A stretch of 15,353 bases of DNA, taken from contig CAIVKT010000177.1 in the NCBI GenBank assembly GCA_903906615.1, positions 1 through 15,353 on the forward strand, in the 5' to 3' direction. The DNA comes from an uncultured Bacteroidota bacterium. Its GTDB lineage: Bacteria; Bacteroidota; Bacteroidia; Chitinophagales; Chitinophagaceae. The number at the start of each line of letters is the position of its first letter. Position 1 is the stretch's first letter. Below, piece by piece: positions 6,918 to 14,872 of the stretch. The position numbers were made by a program, and so were the translations under genes. The notes under the pieces are model-generated. The model was not told the origin of the DNA. It worked only from the letters and a program-made list of their open reading frames with translations, and did no database searches.

Positions 6918-9767
6918 ATGCCGCGCGATCTTTCTATTAAAAGTGTACTTATTATTGGTTCCGGGCCCATCGTTATCGGCCAGGCATGTGAATTTGATTA
7001 TTCCGGCTCACAGGCAGCCCGCAGCCTCAGGGAAGAAGGGATAAAGGTGATCCTGATCAATTCTAACCCGGCAACTATAATGACAGACCCTATTATGGCC
7101 GATAGGGTATACCTGTTGCCGCTTACGGTCGAAAGTATTGAGCAGATATTGGAGGAAAACGATATAGACGCAGTACTGCCCACCATGGGTGGCCAAACAG
7201 CGCTCAACCTGGCCAAGGAAGCTGATGAGCTGGGGATATGGGAAAAATACAACGTCAGGCTGATAGGTGTGGACATCAAGGCTATTGATAAAGCCGAAGA
7301 CCGGGAATTATTCAGGCAATGGATGATCAGGCTCGGCGTTCCTGTGGCCGAGGCGAGAACGGCTAATTCTTTACTGGAAGGAAAAGAGTTTGCACAGCAA
7401 ATAGGCTTGCCTATCGTTATCCGTCCATCGTTTACACTCGGCGGCTCGGGTGGTGGTATTGTAATGCATAAAGAAGAGCTGGATGGCGCACTCGAAAGGG
7501 GCCTTACGGCATCGCCTATGCACGAGGTGCTGGTAGAAAGGGCCATGCTGGGCTGGAAAGAATTTGAGCTGGAGTTGTTGCGCGATATGAATGATAATGT
7601 AGTGATCATTTGTACGGTAGAGAATCTGGACCCCATGGGCATCCATACCGGCGACAGCATTACCGTAGCGCCTGCAATGACATTGAGCGACTCGGCATTC
7701 CAGCTCATGCGCAATACGGCTATAATGATGATGCGCGACCTCGGCAACTTTGCCGGTGGTTGCAATGTGCAGTTTGCCCTCAATCCTGAAACAGAAGAAA
7801 TAATTGCTATCGAGATCAATCCGCGTGTGAGCCGTTCATCCGCGCTGGCATCAAAAGCCACAGGCTATCCTATTGCCAAGATCGCCGCAAAGCTGGCTAT
7901 TGGTTATGCGCTCGATGAATTGAAGAACCAGATCACACAAACCACCTCGGCATACTTTGAGCCCGCGCTCGATTATGTGATCGTAAAAATGCCCCGTTGG
8001 AATTTTGATAAATTCAAGGGCGCAGATGATACACTTGGCCTGCAAATGAAATCAGTAGGAGAGGTAATGGCCATTGGCCGCACATTCACCGAAGCCCTGC
8101 AGAAAGCATGCCAGAGCCTGGAGAACAATGCTACCGGCCTGTCCTTCATCAGCGCCAGCAGGCTGCGTCCTGAAGAATTGATTGATTCATTGAAACGACC
8201 CACTTGGGACCGTATCTTCCGCATCAAGGAAGCAATGGCTGCGGGTGTATCTATAAAGACCATTCGCGAGCTAACACAAATAGACAGGTGGTTCCTGTAC
8301 CAAATACAGGATATTGTGAACATGGAAGTAGAGATACGCCAATACAAGCACCTCGAAAAACTGCCCCATGAGTTGATGAAGCGCGCAAAACAAATGGGCT
8401 TTAGTGATGAGCAATTAGCAGAGCTGGTAAAAGACTGTACTGCCGAGGAAGTGTATGAGCATAGGAAGGCCGCAGGCATCACACGCGTCTTTAAGATGGT
8501 AGATACTTGTAGCGCCGAATTTGAAGCAAAGACCCCATACTATTACAGCACCTTTGAAAATGCCCCCGTATCCGGCGCGGCTACCATATTATCTAATGAG
8601 AGCCAGATCGGTAAAAAGAAGAAAGTTATAGTGCTGGGTTCAGGGCCTAACCGCATAGGGCAGGGCATTGAGTTCGATTATTGCTGCACCCATGGCCTTA
8701 TGGCCATACGGGAGTGCGGCTACGAATCTATAATGGTGAATTGCAACCCTGAAACGGTTTCTACCGACTTTGATATTGCTGATAAGCTCTACTTCGAGCC
8801 TGTATACTGGGAGCACCTTTGGGAGATCATAGAGCATGAGCAGCCATACGGGGTGATCGTGCAATTGGGTGGCCAAACAGCCCTGAAACTGGCACAGCGC
8901 CTGCACGAAAAAGGAATAAAAATAATTGGCACTTCTTATGACAGCATGGATATTGCCGAAGACCGTGGCCGCTTCAGCGATACACTGAAGGAGTTGGGAA
9001 TTCCTTATCCTAATTACGGCACCGCATACACTACCGATGAGGCTATAGAAGTGGCCAAAGAAGTAGGCTACCCGGTATTGGTACGCCCGTCTTATGTGCT
9101 GGGTGGCCAGCGTATGCGCATCGTTATCAACGACGAGGAACTGGAAAAAAGCGTAGTAAGCCTGCTCAAACACCTTCCCGGCAATAAGATACTCATAGAT
9201 CATTTCCTTGACCGCTGCCAGGAGGCAGAAGTGGATGCCATATGCGATGGCGAGGAGGTGCATATCATGGGCATCATGGAGCATATAGAGCCGGCAGGCA
9301 TTCACAGCGGCGACAGCCATGCCTTGTTACCTGTGTTCAACCTTGGCCCGCTGGTAGTGGAAGAAATGGCCGATATAGCCCGAAAAATAGCGCTGCGCCT
9401 GAACGTGAAAGGTCTGATCAATATACAATTCGCCATAAAAGACAGCAAAGTATTTGTGATAGAGGCCAACCCCCGTGCCAGCCGCACCACGCCATTCATT
9501 GCCAAGGCTTATGGCATACCCTACCTCAACATAGCCACAAAAGTGATGCTGGGCGCAATAAAGCTGAAAGACCTGAAGATAGAACAGAAACTGGATGGCT
9601 TTGCGGTGAAGGAACCAATTTTCAGCTTCAATAAATTCCCGAATGTAAACAAGGAATTAGGGCCGGAAATGAAAAGCACAGGCGAGGCCATACGCTTCAT
9701 TAAAAACCTGCGCGACCCCTGGTTCCGCCAGTTGTATAAGGAGCGCAGTATGCACTTGAGTAAATAA
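6918..9767 (+). CDS. carB: Carbamoyl-phosphate synthase large chain, without the allosteric domain
   Basis: A 949-residue protein that makes carbamoyl phosphate from bicarbonate, ATP and ammonia (delivered by the CarA glutaminase), for pyrimidine and arginine synthesis in the cytoplasm. The two homologous halves are clear. The first has [11 protein letters not shown] (about 13-23) and ATP-grasp signature [12 protein letters not shown] starting at R169. The second has [11 protein letters not shown] (about 573-583) and [11 protein letters not shown] starting at R723. The oligomerisation region lies between. The chain ends soon after M-K-S-T-G-E-A-I, where the E. coli enzyme (1073 residues) continues into a regulatory domain of about 140 residues that binds UMP and ornithine. 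I recall the same short form in other Bacteroidota, so this is likely natural. carA is not in the window. The gene has its own promoter and diverges from mreB. Confidence 0.97.
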   Translation: MPRDLSIKSVLIIGSGPIVIGQACEFDYSGSQAARSLREEGIKVILINSNPATIMTDPIMADRVYLLPLTVESIEQILEENDIDAVLPTMGGQTALNLAKEADELGIWEKYNVRLIGVDIKAIDKAEDRELFRQWMIRLGVPVAEARTANSLLEGKEFAQQIGLPIVIRPSFTLGGSGGGIVMHKEELDGALERGLTASPMHEVLVERAMLGWKEFELELLRDMNDNVVIICTVENLDPMGIHTGDSITVAPAMTLSDSAFQLMRNTAIMMMRDLGNFAGGCNVQFALNPETEEIIAIEINPRVSRSSALASKATGYPIAKIAAKLAIGYALDELKNQITQTTSAYFEPALDYVIVKMPRWNFDKFKGADDTLGLQMKSVGEVMAIGRTFTEALQKACQSLENNATGLSFISASRLRPEELIDSLKRPTWDRIFRIKEAMAAGVSIKTIRELTQIDRWFLYQIQDIVNMEVEIRQYKHLEKLPHELMKRAKQMGFSDEQLAELVKDCTAEEVYEHRKAAGITRVFKMVDTCSAEFEAKTPYYYSTFENAPVSGAATILSNESQIGKKKKVIVLGSGPNRIGQGIEFDYCCTHGLMAIRECGYESIMVNCNPETVSTDFDIADKLYFEPVYWEHLWEIIEHEQPYGVIVQLGGQTALKLAQRLHEKGIKIIGTSYDSMDIAEDRGRFSDTLKELGIPYPNYGTAYTTDEAIEVAKEVGYPVLVRPSYVLGGQRMRIVINDEELEKSVVSLLKHLPGNKILIDHFLDRCQEAEVDAICDGEEVHIMGIMEHIEPAGIHSGDSHALLPVFNLGPLVVEEMADIARKIALRLNVKGLINIQFAIKDSKVFVIEANPRASRTTPFIAKAYGIPYLNIATKVMLGAIKLKDLKIEQKLDGFAVKEPIFSFNKFPNVNKELGPEMKSTGEAIRFIKNLRDPWFRQLYKERSMHLSK

Positions 9768-9782
9768 TTGCGAACTCCTGTA

Positions 9783-9790
9783 TATATTTG
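9783..9790 (+). promoter_or_regulatory. -7 box for the T9SS cargo gene
   Basis: TATATTTGC matches TAnnTTTG and lies 16 bp past the carB stop. A transcript start near 9797 would leave only about 10 nt of leader before the ATG at 9806. This argues against the earlier TTG at 9788, which overlaps the box. No convincing -33 TTTG is seen. Confidence 0.5.
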
Positions 9791-9805
9791 CGTAAAATGA
9801 TCTTT

Positions 9806-10966
9806 ATGAAAAATATTTTACGTTCGCTTTTTGTGCTGCTCTGCGCAAGCACCGCCTTGCAGGCACAGATAATACTTAACTCCAGCGGGTATACTTCCGT
9901 ATTAGGTGCGGATAGCCTTAAAGTAACGGATTCAGGCTCTGCTTTCCCGTCATTGGCAGCTATGGCAAACGGCATGTGGGATATGAGCGTGGTTACCGAT
10001 TCTGTGCCGGTACACTTTCTGTACAAAGTAGCCGATGGCGCCTACAGCTATGCCGACAGCGCTGTGTATAACTTTGGCGGCTTTGGGTACCAGGGCAATG
10101 TGAATACCAGCATCACCAGCTCCGGTATTTTGGAATACGGCATCAATATTCAGCTGGTAGCTTATAGCATCGCAACAATAACTTCAGGCCCGAACGACAG
10201 TTTTATCATACTCGGGCAAAACATGCTCTACACCACGCCTCGCAAAAAGATCGCATTACCGGCCACCTATCATACTTCCTGGTCTTCGGCCTACAGCTCC
10301 GACCTTAATTTTCAGCTATCATTTCTTTCAGCCACCTATAACCACGCACCCGGCATCGTTAGGCAATACACCACTGAGAAAGACTCCGTAATAGGCTGGG
10401 GCCGCATGAGAGTGAAGGAAGAAGATGGCACCCCATCGCCTTACCAGTATGTGCTGCAGGTACAAACAATGATCATCCATACCGATAGCTTTTTTCTCAA
10501 CGGCAGTGTGTTCAGTAATGCATTACTCACGTTCTTTCACCTTGCCGAGGGCCAGAAAGACACCACCTACGAGCAAAACTATTATCGCCCGGCAGAGGTT
10601 ACAGCCCTCGCGCAAATAGATTTTAATGATTCCGCTTACACACAGCCCTACACAGCGACCACCCATGTGCAGCGCCTCCGCGATGCCACAGGTGTTGCAA
10701 GGGTATTTAGCAACAATACAGTAAAAGTATATCCTAACCCTGCTACAAATGGCAGCATCACCCTACAGCTGCCTTCCATACCCGGTATATGGTCATACGA
10801 GTTGATAGATATGAATGGCGGCAGTGCCGGATCAGGTTCCTTGTCCGCAAATGGTGGCCTGTCAAATGTTGTGCTTCCTTCATCCTTATCCGCCGGCATA
10901 TACTACATAAAGGTGAGCAACAATGGCGCCCAGGTAAGCGTGCTGCCCTTAGAGATCGCGAGATAA
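9806..10966 (+). CDS. Secreted protein with T9SS type A C-terminal sorting domain
   Basis: Counted from the ATG at 9806 the protein is 386 residues. A Sec signal peptide covers residues 1-19 (MKNILRSLFVLLCASTALQA), with probable cleavage before Q. The middle (about 20-300) is rich in Ser, Thr, Tyr and Asn with alternating beta-strand patterns and no catalytic motif I recognise. Residues 308-386 are a typical Por-secretion sorting domain: V-K-V-Y-P-N-P-A-T-N-G, then a Y-E-L-I-D-M-N-G strand, L-S-A-G-I-Y-Y-I-K-V and a short final strand. Such domains send proteins across the outer membrane by the type IX system, where they are anchored or released. Upstream ATG (9797) and TTG (9788) starts are in frame but overlap the promoter. 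The role of the body is unknown; surface adhesin-like or structural are possibilities. Confidence 0.85.
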   Translation: MKNILRSLFVLLCASTALQAQIILNSSGYTSVLGADSLKVTDSGSAFPSLAAMANGMWDMSVVTDSVPVHFLYKVADGAYSYADSAVYNFGGFGYQGNVNTSITSSGILEYGINIQLVAYSIATITSGPNDSFIILGQNMLYTTPRKKIALPATYHTSWSSAYSSDLNFQLSFLSATYNHAPGIVRQYTTEKDSVIGWGRMRVKEEDGTPSPYQYVLQVQTMIIHTDSFFLNGSVFSNALLTFFHLAEGQKDTTYEQNYYRPAEVTALAQIDFNDSAYTQPYTATTHVQRLRDATGVARVFSNNTVKVYPNPATNGSITLQLPSIPGIWSYELIDMNGGSAGSGSLSANGGLSNVVLPSSLSAGIYYIKVSNNGAQVSVLPLEIAR

Positions 10967-10992
10967 GTTTTTAACTTCTGTATTGTAGTAAT

Positions 10993-11023
10993 GCTTAACG
11001 TATCATTTCATGATGCTTTAAGC
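10993..11023. other. Interrupted hairpin between the T9SS gene and the thioesterase gene
   Basis: GCTTAA (10993-10998) pairs with TTAAGC (11018-11023), and the inner arms ATCAT and ATGAT (11002-11006, 11010-11014) pair over a TTC loop, with a small internal loop between the two stems. No T-run follows closely on either strand, so it is a weak terminator candidate. It could instead separate the two transcripts or lie in the thioesterase leader. A near-match to a -7 box (TAATATTG, 11025-11032) follows it. Confidence 0.35.
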
Positions 11024-11057
11024 GTAATATTGTATCGCTTTTTAAACGTACTGAGCA

Positions 11058-11573
11058 ATGCAAATAAAAAAACCACAAGATACAGTAGTAGTGATGTCTG
11101 AGTTGGTGTTGCCTAATGACACCAATACCCTCGGCAACCTTATGGGTGGCCGCCTGATGCACTGGATGGATATTGCAGCCGCTATAGCCTCGCAAAAGCA
11201 TTGTAACTGTCCTGTTGTTACCGCATCTGTGGATAATGTGTCGTTTGCGCAGCCTATTAAATTAGGCAACCTGCTTACTATAGAGGCACGCCTTACGCGT
11301 GCCTTCCATACTTCTATGGAGGTGTACCTGCGGGTGTGGGGCGAAGACCTTTCGGCGCAATACAAATACCTTTCCAACGAAGCATATATGACCTTTGTCG
11401 CCCTCGACCCCAATGGCCGCCCGCGCAAAGTGCCAGACCTGATACCCGAAACAGAATCCGAGAAGGAAATGTATAATGGCGCACTGCGCCGCAGGCAGCT
11501 AAGGCTGATACTCGGCGGCAAAATGAGTACCGATGATGCCGGTGAATTAAGAGCGCTGTTTGTAAAACCATAA
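11058..11573 (+). CDS. Acyl-CoA thioesterase, hotdog fold (YciA/BACH-like)
   Basis: A 171-residue single hotdog-domain protein. The signature of the acyl-CoA hydrolase class is clear: L-P-N-D-T-N-T-L-G-N-L-M-G-G-R-L-M-H-W-M-D (residues 18-38), which forms the strand, turn and start of the central helix with the catalytic Asn/Asp region, then V-T-A-S-V-D-N-V-S-F and P-I-K-L-G-N-L-L. The following strands contain R-A-F-H-T-S-M-E-V-Y-L-R-V-W. Members split acyl-CoA into free acid and CoA in the cytoplasm, usually as hexamers, controlling acyl-CoA pools. The last 50 or so residues are charged and helical and end at L-F-V-K-P. Chain-length preference cannot be read from the sequence. It is followed after 31 bp by the M16 homologue in the same direction, so the two may be co-transcribed. 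Confidence 0.88.
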   Translation: MQIKKPQDTVVVMSELVLPNDTNTLGNLMGGRLMHWMDIAAAIASQKHCNCPVVTASVDNVSFAQPIKLGNLLTIEARLTRAFHTSMEVYLRVWGEDLSAQYKYLSNEAYMTFVALDPNGRPRKVPDLIPETESEKEMYNGALRRRQLRLILGGKMSTDDAGELRALFVKP

Positions 11574-11604
11574 AATTATTCAAGACCCCCCTCAAGTAGA
11601 TAAG

Positions 11605-12888
11605 ATGATATTAGACCGCACAATAGAGCCCGCCATACATGATGCAGTAACATTTGATTACAAACTGCCTGCGATAGAAAAACAAGACCTGGACAATGGT
11701 GTACCCGTGTACTGGCTCAATGCCGGTGTGCAGGATGTGCTGCAGATAGACTGGATATTCAAAGCCGGCCTGTGGCAGGAGCAGAAGGCATCTGTAGCAC
11801 AGGCCACAGCAGGCCTGCTGAAGAATGGCACACTCACCTATGCGGCAGAGCAGATCAACGCATCGCTCGAATTTTATGGCGCGCAGTTGAAAGTGTCTGC
11901 AGGCAACGACTTCACCACGGTCACACTTTACTCGCTTACCAAGCACCTCCCCGCGTTGCTGCCCATAGTGCGCGAAGTGCTGCTGGAGGCTACCTTCCCG
12001 GAGCATGAATTGCAGATATACAAGCAGAACTCCGTACAGCGTTTGCTCATTAACCTGCGCCAGTGCGAGTTTGTTGCTAACCAGCGGATAGATGCTTTGC
12101 TTTTCGGCGAGAGCCACCCGTATGGCCGCTTCTCCAAAAAAGAAAATATCGAAGCCCTCCACCGCGAAGACCTCATAGCTTTCCATAAAACCAATTATAA
12201 TCTTGCTGATGCCCGTATCTTCATGGCCGGCCAGGTGGGCGATAAAGAAGTAAAATGCCTCAACGAATTTTTTGGAAATATCGTTTCAGAAAAAGCTGTT
12301 GCCAACACAAGCATCTATCAATTGCCTACTATTACACAACGTGTACACAACATAGCCAATGATGCTAATGGTGTGCAGGGTGCTATACGTATTGGCCGCT
12401 CATTCCCTAATCGCCACCATCCTGATTACTCACCATTCGTAGTGCTCAATACCCTCTTTGGTGGCTACTTTGGCTCGCGCCTTATGAGTAACATCCGCGA
12501 AGACAAGGGCTATACTTATGGGATCTACAGTTCCTTATCTCCCGAGCTGAACGGCGGCTCCTTCATCATACACACAGAAACTGGCCGCGATGTGGTAGAG
12601 AAGGCCATAAAGGAAATATACCACGAAATGGATCTGCTGTGCAACGAAGCTGCTACCGAAGATGAGCTGCTGCTCGTAAAGAACTACCTCCTCGGCGGTC
12701 TCCTCGGCGACCTGGACGGTCCTTTCTCTATACTGCAACGCTGGAGAACGCTTATACTCAATGGCTTCACCGAGGATTATTTCAACAACAACATACGCAT
12801 CTACAAAAGCGTCACCCCTTCTGATCTGCAGGCCCTCGCTCAAAAATATTTTAACCCCAAGGAATATTACGAAGTGGTAGTGATCTGA
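11605..12888 (+). CDS. M16-family peptidase homologue lacking the zinc-binding HxxEH motif
   Basis: A 427-residue protein with the two-domain M16B fold. In active members a segment reads G-x-A-H-F-x-E-H-M-x-F-K-G-T; the aligned segment here is S-V-A-Q-A-T-A-G-L-L-K-N-G-T (residues 63-76), so both zinc histidines and the catalytic glutamate are replaced (Q66, A69, G70). The second half is well kept: a G-A-I-R-I-G-R strand, N-T-L-F-G-G-Y-F-G-S-R-L, and the substrate-binding Arg/Tyr element N-I-R-E-D-K-G-Y-T-Y-G-I-Y. This is the make-up of the inactive partner in heterodimeric M16B enzymes or of mitochondrial core proteins. There is no signal peptide, so it is presumably cytoplasmic. No active M16 partner is visible in the window. 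The gene ends inside a strong terminator hairpin. Confidence 0.85.
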   Translation: MILDRTIEPAIHDAVTFDYKLPAIEKQDLDNGVPVYWLNAGVQDVLQIDWIFKAGLWQEQKASVAQATAGLLKNGTLTYAAEQINASLEFYGAQLKVSAGNDFTTVTLYSLTKHLPALLPIVREVLLEATFPEHELQIYKQNSVQRLLINLRQCEFVANQRIDALLFGESHPYGRFSKKENIEALHREDLIAFHKTNYNLADARIFMAGQVGDKEVKCLNEFFGNIVSEKAVANTSIYQLPTITQRVHNIANDANGVQGAIRIGRSFPNRHHPDYSPFVVLNTLFGGYFGSRLMSNIREDKGYTYGIYSSLSPELNGGSFIIHTETGRDVVEKAIKEIYHEMDLLCNEAATEDELLLVKNYLLGGLLGDLDGPFSILQRWRTLILNGFTEDYFNNNIRIYKSVTPSDLQALAQKYFNPKEYYEVVVI

Positions 12889-13418
12889 TCACTACCACTT
12901 AATTTTTTCTTCATCAGCACATCTGTCTGCATATCATTCCCCAGCAGGAAGTCGTGCGATCCAAACAGTTCGAAACCCAGGCGTTCATAAAAGCGTATCG
13001 CGCCGGGGTTATGTTCCCACACGCCGAGCCAAAGTATATCATAGCCGCCTTGTACGGCAAATGCTATGCAGTGATCCATAAGCACAGCGCCTATCTTTTT
13101 ATTGTGGTATGCCTGCAGCACATAAATACGCTCTATCTCTACAGGGTTTGTGTCCGCAAGCTCTTCGGGTATATCAGCTACACGCATTTTGGCATAGCCT
13201 ACAGCTCGCTCAAGGTCTCTCACCATAAAGAAATAGTTGCTCTTGTCATTCAGTTCTGCGCTTAGCCTTTCGTGGCTCATTTCTTCGGCCAGGTACTTAT
13301 CCATATCCTCTTTAGTGTTGGCCGGGCCAAATGCGTCACGGAAAGTAGTGATGCTCAGCTGCACCAGGGTATGAATATCCTGTATGCCTGCTCTATGAAT
13401 AGTTAGCTGCTTGATCAT
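12867..13418 (-). CDS. GNAT N-acetyltransferase, PaiA-like
   Basis: A 183-residue single-domain acetyltransferase. The GNAT core is visible: E-I-E-R-I-Y-V (about 93-99, motif A strand), a pyrophosphate-binding loop A-Y-H-N-K-K-I-G-A (about 102-110) and helix, then L-W-L-G-V-W-E-H-N-P-G-A-I-R-F-Y-E-R-L-G-F (motif B, about 130-150). The end, G-S-H-D-F-L-L-G-N-D-M-Q-T-D-V-L-M, resembles that of PaiA-type spermidine/spermine acetyltransferases, so a polyamine or other amine substrate is plausible but unproven. The ATG at 13418 is preferred over the TTG at 13424. It is convergent with the M16 gene and overlaps its last 22 bases; its last residues are encoded by the arms of that gene's terminator. 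Confidence 0.88.
   Translation of the reverse strand: MIKQLTIHRAGIQDIHTLVQLSITTFRDAFGPANTKEDMDKYLAEEMSHERLSAELNDKSNYFFMVRDLERAVGYAKMRVADIPEELADTNPVEIERIYVLQAYHNKKIGAVLMDHCIAFAVQGGYDILWLGVWEHNPGAIRFYERLGFELFGSHDFLLGNDMQTDVLMKKKLSGSDQITTTS
12872..12908 (+). terminator. Strong intrinsic terminator of the M16 gene, inside two overlapping coding ends
   Basis: AAGTGGTAGTGA (12872-12883) pairs perfectly with TCACTACCACTT (12889-12900) over a TCTGA loop, followed by AA and a run of six T (12903-12908). The M16 stop codon is in the loop region, and the whole hairpin lies within the 3' end of the GNAT gene on the other strand. There is no T-run on the GNAT side, so it works mainly for the + strand. 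Confidence 0.85.
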
Positions 13419-13435
13419 AACCAAATGAATAGCGG

Positions 13436-13443
13436 CAAAGTTA
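13436..13443 (-). promoter_or_regulatory. Candidate -7 box for the GNAT gene
   Basis: On the - strand TAACTTTGC fits TAnnTTTG and lies 18 bp upstream of the chosen ATG (13418), implying a very short leader. A CAAA on the + strand at 13469-13472 could be the -33 TTTG but is spaced slightly too far. Confidence 0.45.
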
Positions 13444-13521
13444 ATAAACTATTAAAGTACCTACACCCCAAACCATTACAGGGAGCCGTTCGTAAAAAAA
13501 GCCGTATTTTTATAACACACC

Positions 13522-14052
13522 ATGCGCACACTTACACTCATTACCATCGCCATAGGCGCACTTTTTTTCGCAAGTTGCGGCAACAGCAATAAGCCCACCA
13601 ACGACACTACTCCCGACCACAAAAACAACCCCTACTATTCACGTACGGATACTACGCATCTGCATGTAAGCAATACCGACTGGAAGCGCATCCTGCCCGC
13701 AGATGTATATGACATCGCCCGCGCAAAAGGCACCGAATCAGCCTACTCCGGCAAGTACTGGAAATCTGATACAAAGGGTATGTATTACTGCGCCGTATGC
13801 GGAAATCCGTTGTTCCGGTCTGATGCCAAGTTTGCGAGCAGCTGTGGTTGGCCCAGTTTTTTCGAGTCTATAAAACCAAACAGTGTGCGCTACGAATCTG
13901 ATGATACCCACGGCATGAGCCGCACAGAAGTACTGTGTGGCCGCTGCGACTCGCACCTGGGGCATATATTTGATGATGGCCCGCCGCCCACGTATAAGCG
14001 CTTCTGCATGAACTCTGCTGTGCTGGAATTTGAGCCGGATGCAAAGCAGTAA
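13522..14052 (+). CDS. msrB: Lipoprotein peptide-methionine (R)-S-oxide reductase
   Basis: A 176-residue protein that reduces methionine R-sulfoxide in damaged proteins. A lipoprotein signal peptide ends in the lipobox F-A-S-C with Cys19 as the lipidation site, so the enzyme is probably anchored in the periplasm or on the outer membrane. A linker of about 25 residues precedes the catalytic domain (about 50-173). Zinc ligands are two C-x-x-C pairs, Cys90/Cys93 (C-A-V-C-G) and Cys139/Cys142 (C-G-R-C). The catalytic Cys162 is in R-F-C-M-N-S-A, and Cys108 in C-G-W-P-S-F is the likely resolving cysteine. H145 and H148 lie in S-H-L-G-H. All key residues are present. It is transcribed away from the GNAT gene. 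An envelope MsrB implies repair of oxidised secreted or surface proteins. Confidence 0.95.
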   Translation: MRTLTLITIAIGALFFASCGNSNKPTNDTTPDHKNNPYYSRTDTTHLHVSNTDWKRILPADVYDIARAKGTESAYSGKYWKSDTKGMYYCAVCGNPLFRSDAKFASSCGWPSFFESIKPNSVRYESDDTHGMSRTEVLCGRCDSHLGHIFDDGPPPTYKRFCMNSAVLEFEPDAKQ

Positions 14053-14208
14053 GTCATTCTTTTTTCAAATCGCTTATCATTTTAGCGCATTAAAATATTC
14101 ACTCATTTTATGCCGGTGCACAGCACTTTTCACTTCGCGCCACGGCACTTTGCCATAGCAATAATATGCGCATGTTCATTGCGTAGAAATTCAAGCAACT
14201 AATACACG

Positions 14209-14217
14209 TTATCCACA
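14209..14217 (+). promoter_or_regulatory. Single perfect DnaA box
   Basis: TTATCCACA is the strict high-affinity DnaA-box consensus. No second box was noticed in the window, so it is not by itself an origin; it may be a titration or regulatory site, or chance. It is 12 bp from the hairpin at 14229. Confidence 0.45.
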
Positions 14218-14228
14218 GAAAAAAGTTT

Positions 14229-14257
14229 TATGATAGCGCGCTTTTCGCGCTGTCATA
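14229..14257. terminator. 12-bp hairpin upstream of the terminase genes
   Basis: TATGATAGCGCG (14229-14240) pairs with CGCGCTGTCATA (14246-14257), with one G-T/U mismatch, over a CTTTT loop. On the + strand no T-run follows. On the - strand it is followed by TAAAACTTTTTTC, so it could end leftward transcripts, although no leftward gene is seen to its right. Its arm sequence CTGTCATA recurs at 14271, which also allows an operator role. Confidence 0.4.
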
Positions 14258-14366
14258 GGCACGTATGCGTCTGTCATAGATCTTCAAATTGCTGCTTTCA
14301 AAAATGCGCTTCACCTTTGTGTTATGAAAGGCATTTTTAGCCTCCATATCTATAACACCTATCAAA

Positions 14367-14819
14367 ATGCAGGAAGAAAATAAGTACAATGACCGTAAAG
14401 AATGGGCGCACATGCTGTATACGAAGCATGATAACTCCATCAGTGAAATAGCGGCCACCACAGGTGCCGATGAAGCCACTATACGCCACTGGATACAAAG
14501 CGATGCGTGGGACGGCGTGAAGCGCTCACTGCTCACCTCGCGGAACAACCAGCTGAGGCTGCTATACGACTTGCTCGAAAAGCTGAATAAAGAAGCAAAG
14601 GAAGAAGGCAATATAACCTCTAAAAATGTAGACCATATACTCAAATATACTGCCTCAATAAAAAACCTGGAGACAACATTGCCTATTTCTACCATCATTG
14701 AAGTAGCAGAGTTGTTCACCACGTGGCTGCTGAAAAAAGACCTGGAGCTTACTAAAACGGTCACTATCCAATTGAATGCTTTCATCAAACAGCGCGTTGC
14801 CGCCAATGTCTGGCTGTAG
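14367..14819 (+). CDS. Phage terminase small subunit-like protein
   Basis: A 150-residue protein. Residues 24-45 form a helix-turn-helix (S-I-S-E-I-A-A-T-T-G-A-D-E-A-T-I-R-H-W-I), followed by S-D-A-W-D, as in the N-terminal DNA-binding domain of terminase small subunits and Mu gp27/DUF1804-like proteins. The rest is helical and charged (about 58-145), suited to oligomerisation. The role would be recognising the packaging site and bringing the large subunit to it. No shared regulator motifs are seen, but an HTH protein of this size could also be a transcription factor; the large-subunit gene 53 bp downstream is the main argument. The ATG at 14367 follows a 314-bp non-coding stretch. Confidence 0.7.
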   Translation: MQEENKYNDRKEWAHMLYTKHDNSISEIAATTGADEATIRHWIQSDAWDGVKRSLLTSRNNQLRLLYDLLEKLNKEAKEEGNITSKNVDHILKYTASIKNLETTLPISTIIEVAELFTTWLLKKDLELTKTVTIQLNAFIKQRVAANVWL

Positions 14820-14872
14820 TTATTGGAAAGTGACCGAGTGAAAAGTAAAAGTTCTTTATAAGCCCGCAGTGT

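Larger units (their letters stand above)
14053..14366. other. Non-coding junction between msrB and the phage packaging genes (314 bp)
   Basis: No gene is supported here. The region contains a palindrome ATGCGCAT (14165-14172), a perfect DnaA box (14209-14217), a 12-bp-stem hairpin (14229-14257) and a repeated octamer CTGTCATA (14250-14257, 14271-14278). No tRNA, integrase or clear attachment repeat shared with the fibre/mreD junction at 3989-4030 was found. A near-match to a -7 box (CACCTTTG, about 14310) could serve the terminase genes. This is the likely edge between host and phage DNA. Confidence 0.6.

Noticed and set aside
8640..9320. 226-codon open frame on the - strand inside carB
   Set aside because: It is fully antisense to the conserved second half of CarB, so a frame shadow.
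14053..14100. Terminator after msrB
   Set aside because: Only a 4-bp CGCT/AGCG pairing with a bulge and no following T-run.
3989..14366. Search for a shared attachment repeat between the fibre/mreD junction (3989-4030) and the msrB/terminase junction (14053-14366)
   Set aside because: Only short, imperfect similarities (CTTTGC...AGCAA against ACTTTGCCATAGCAA) were found, too weak for an att pair.
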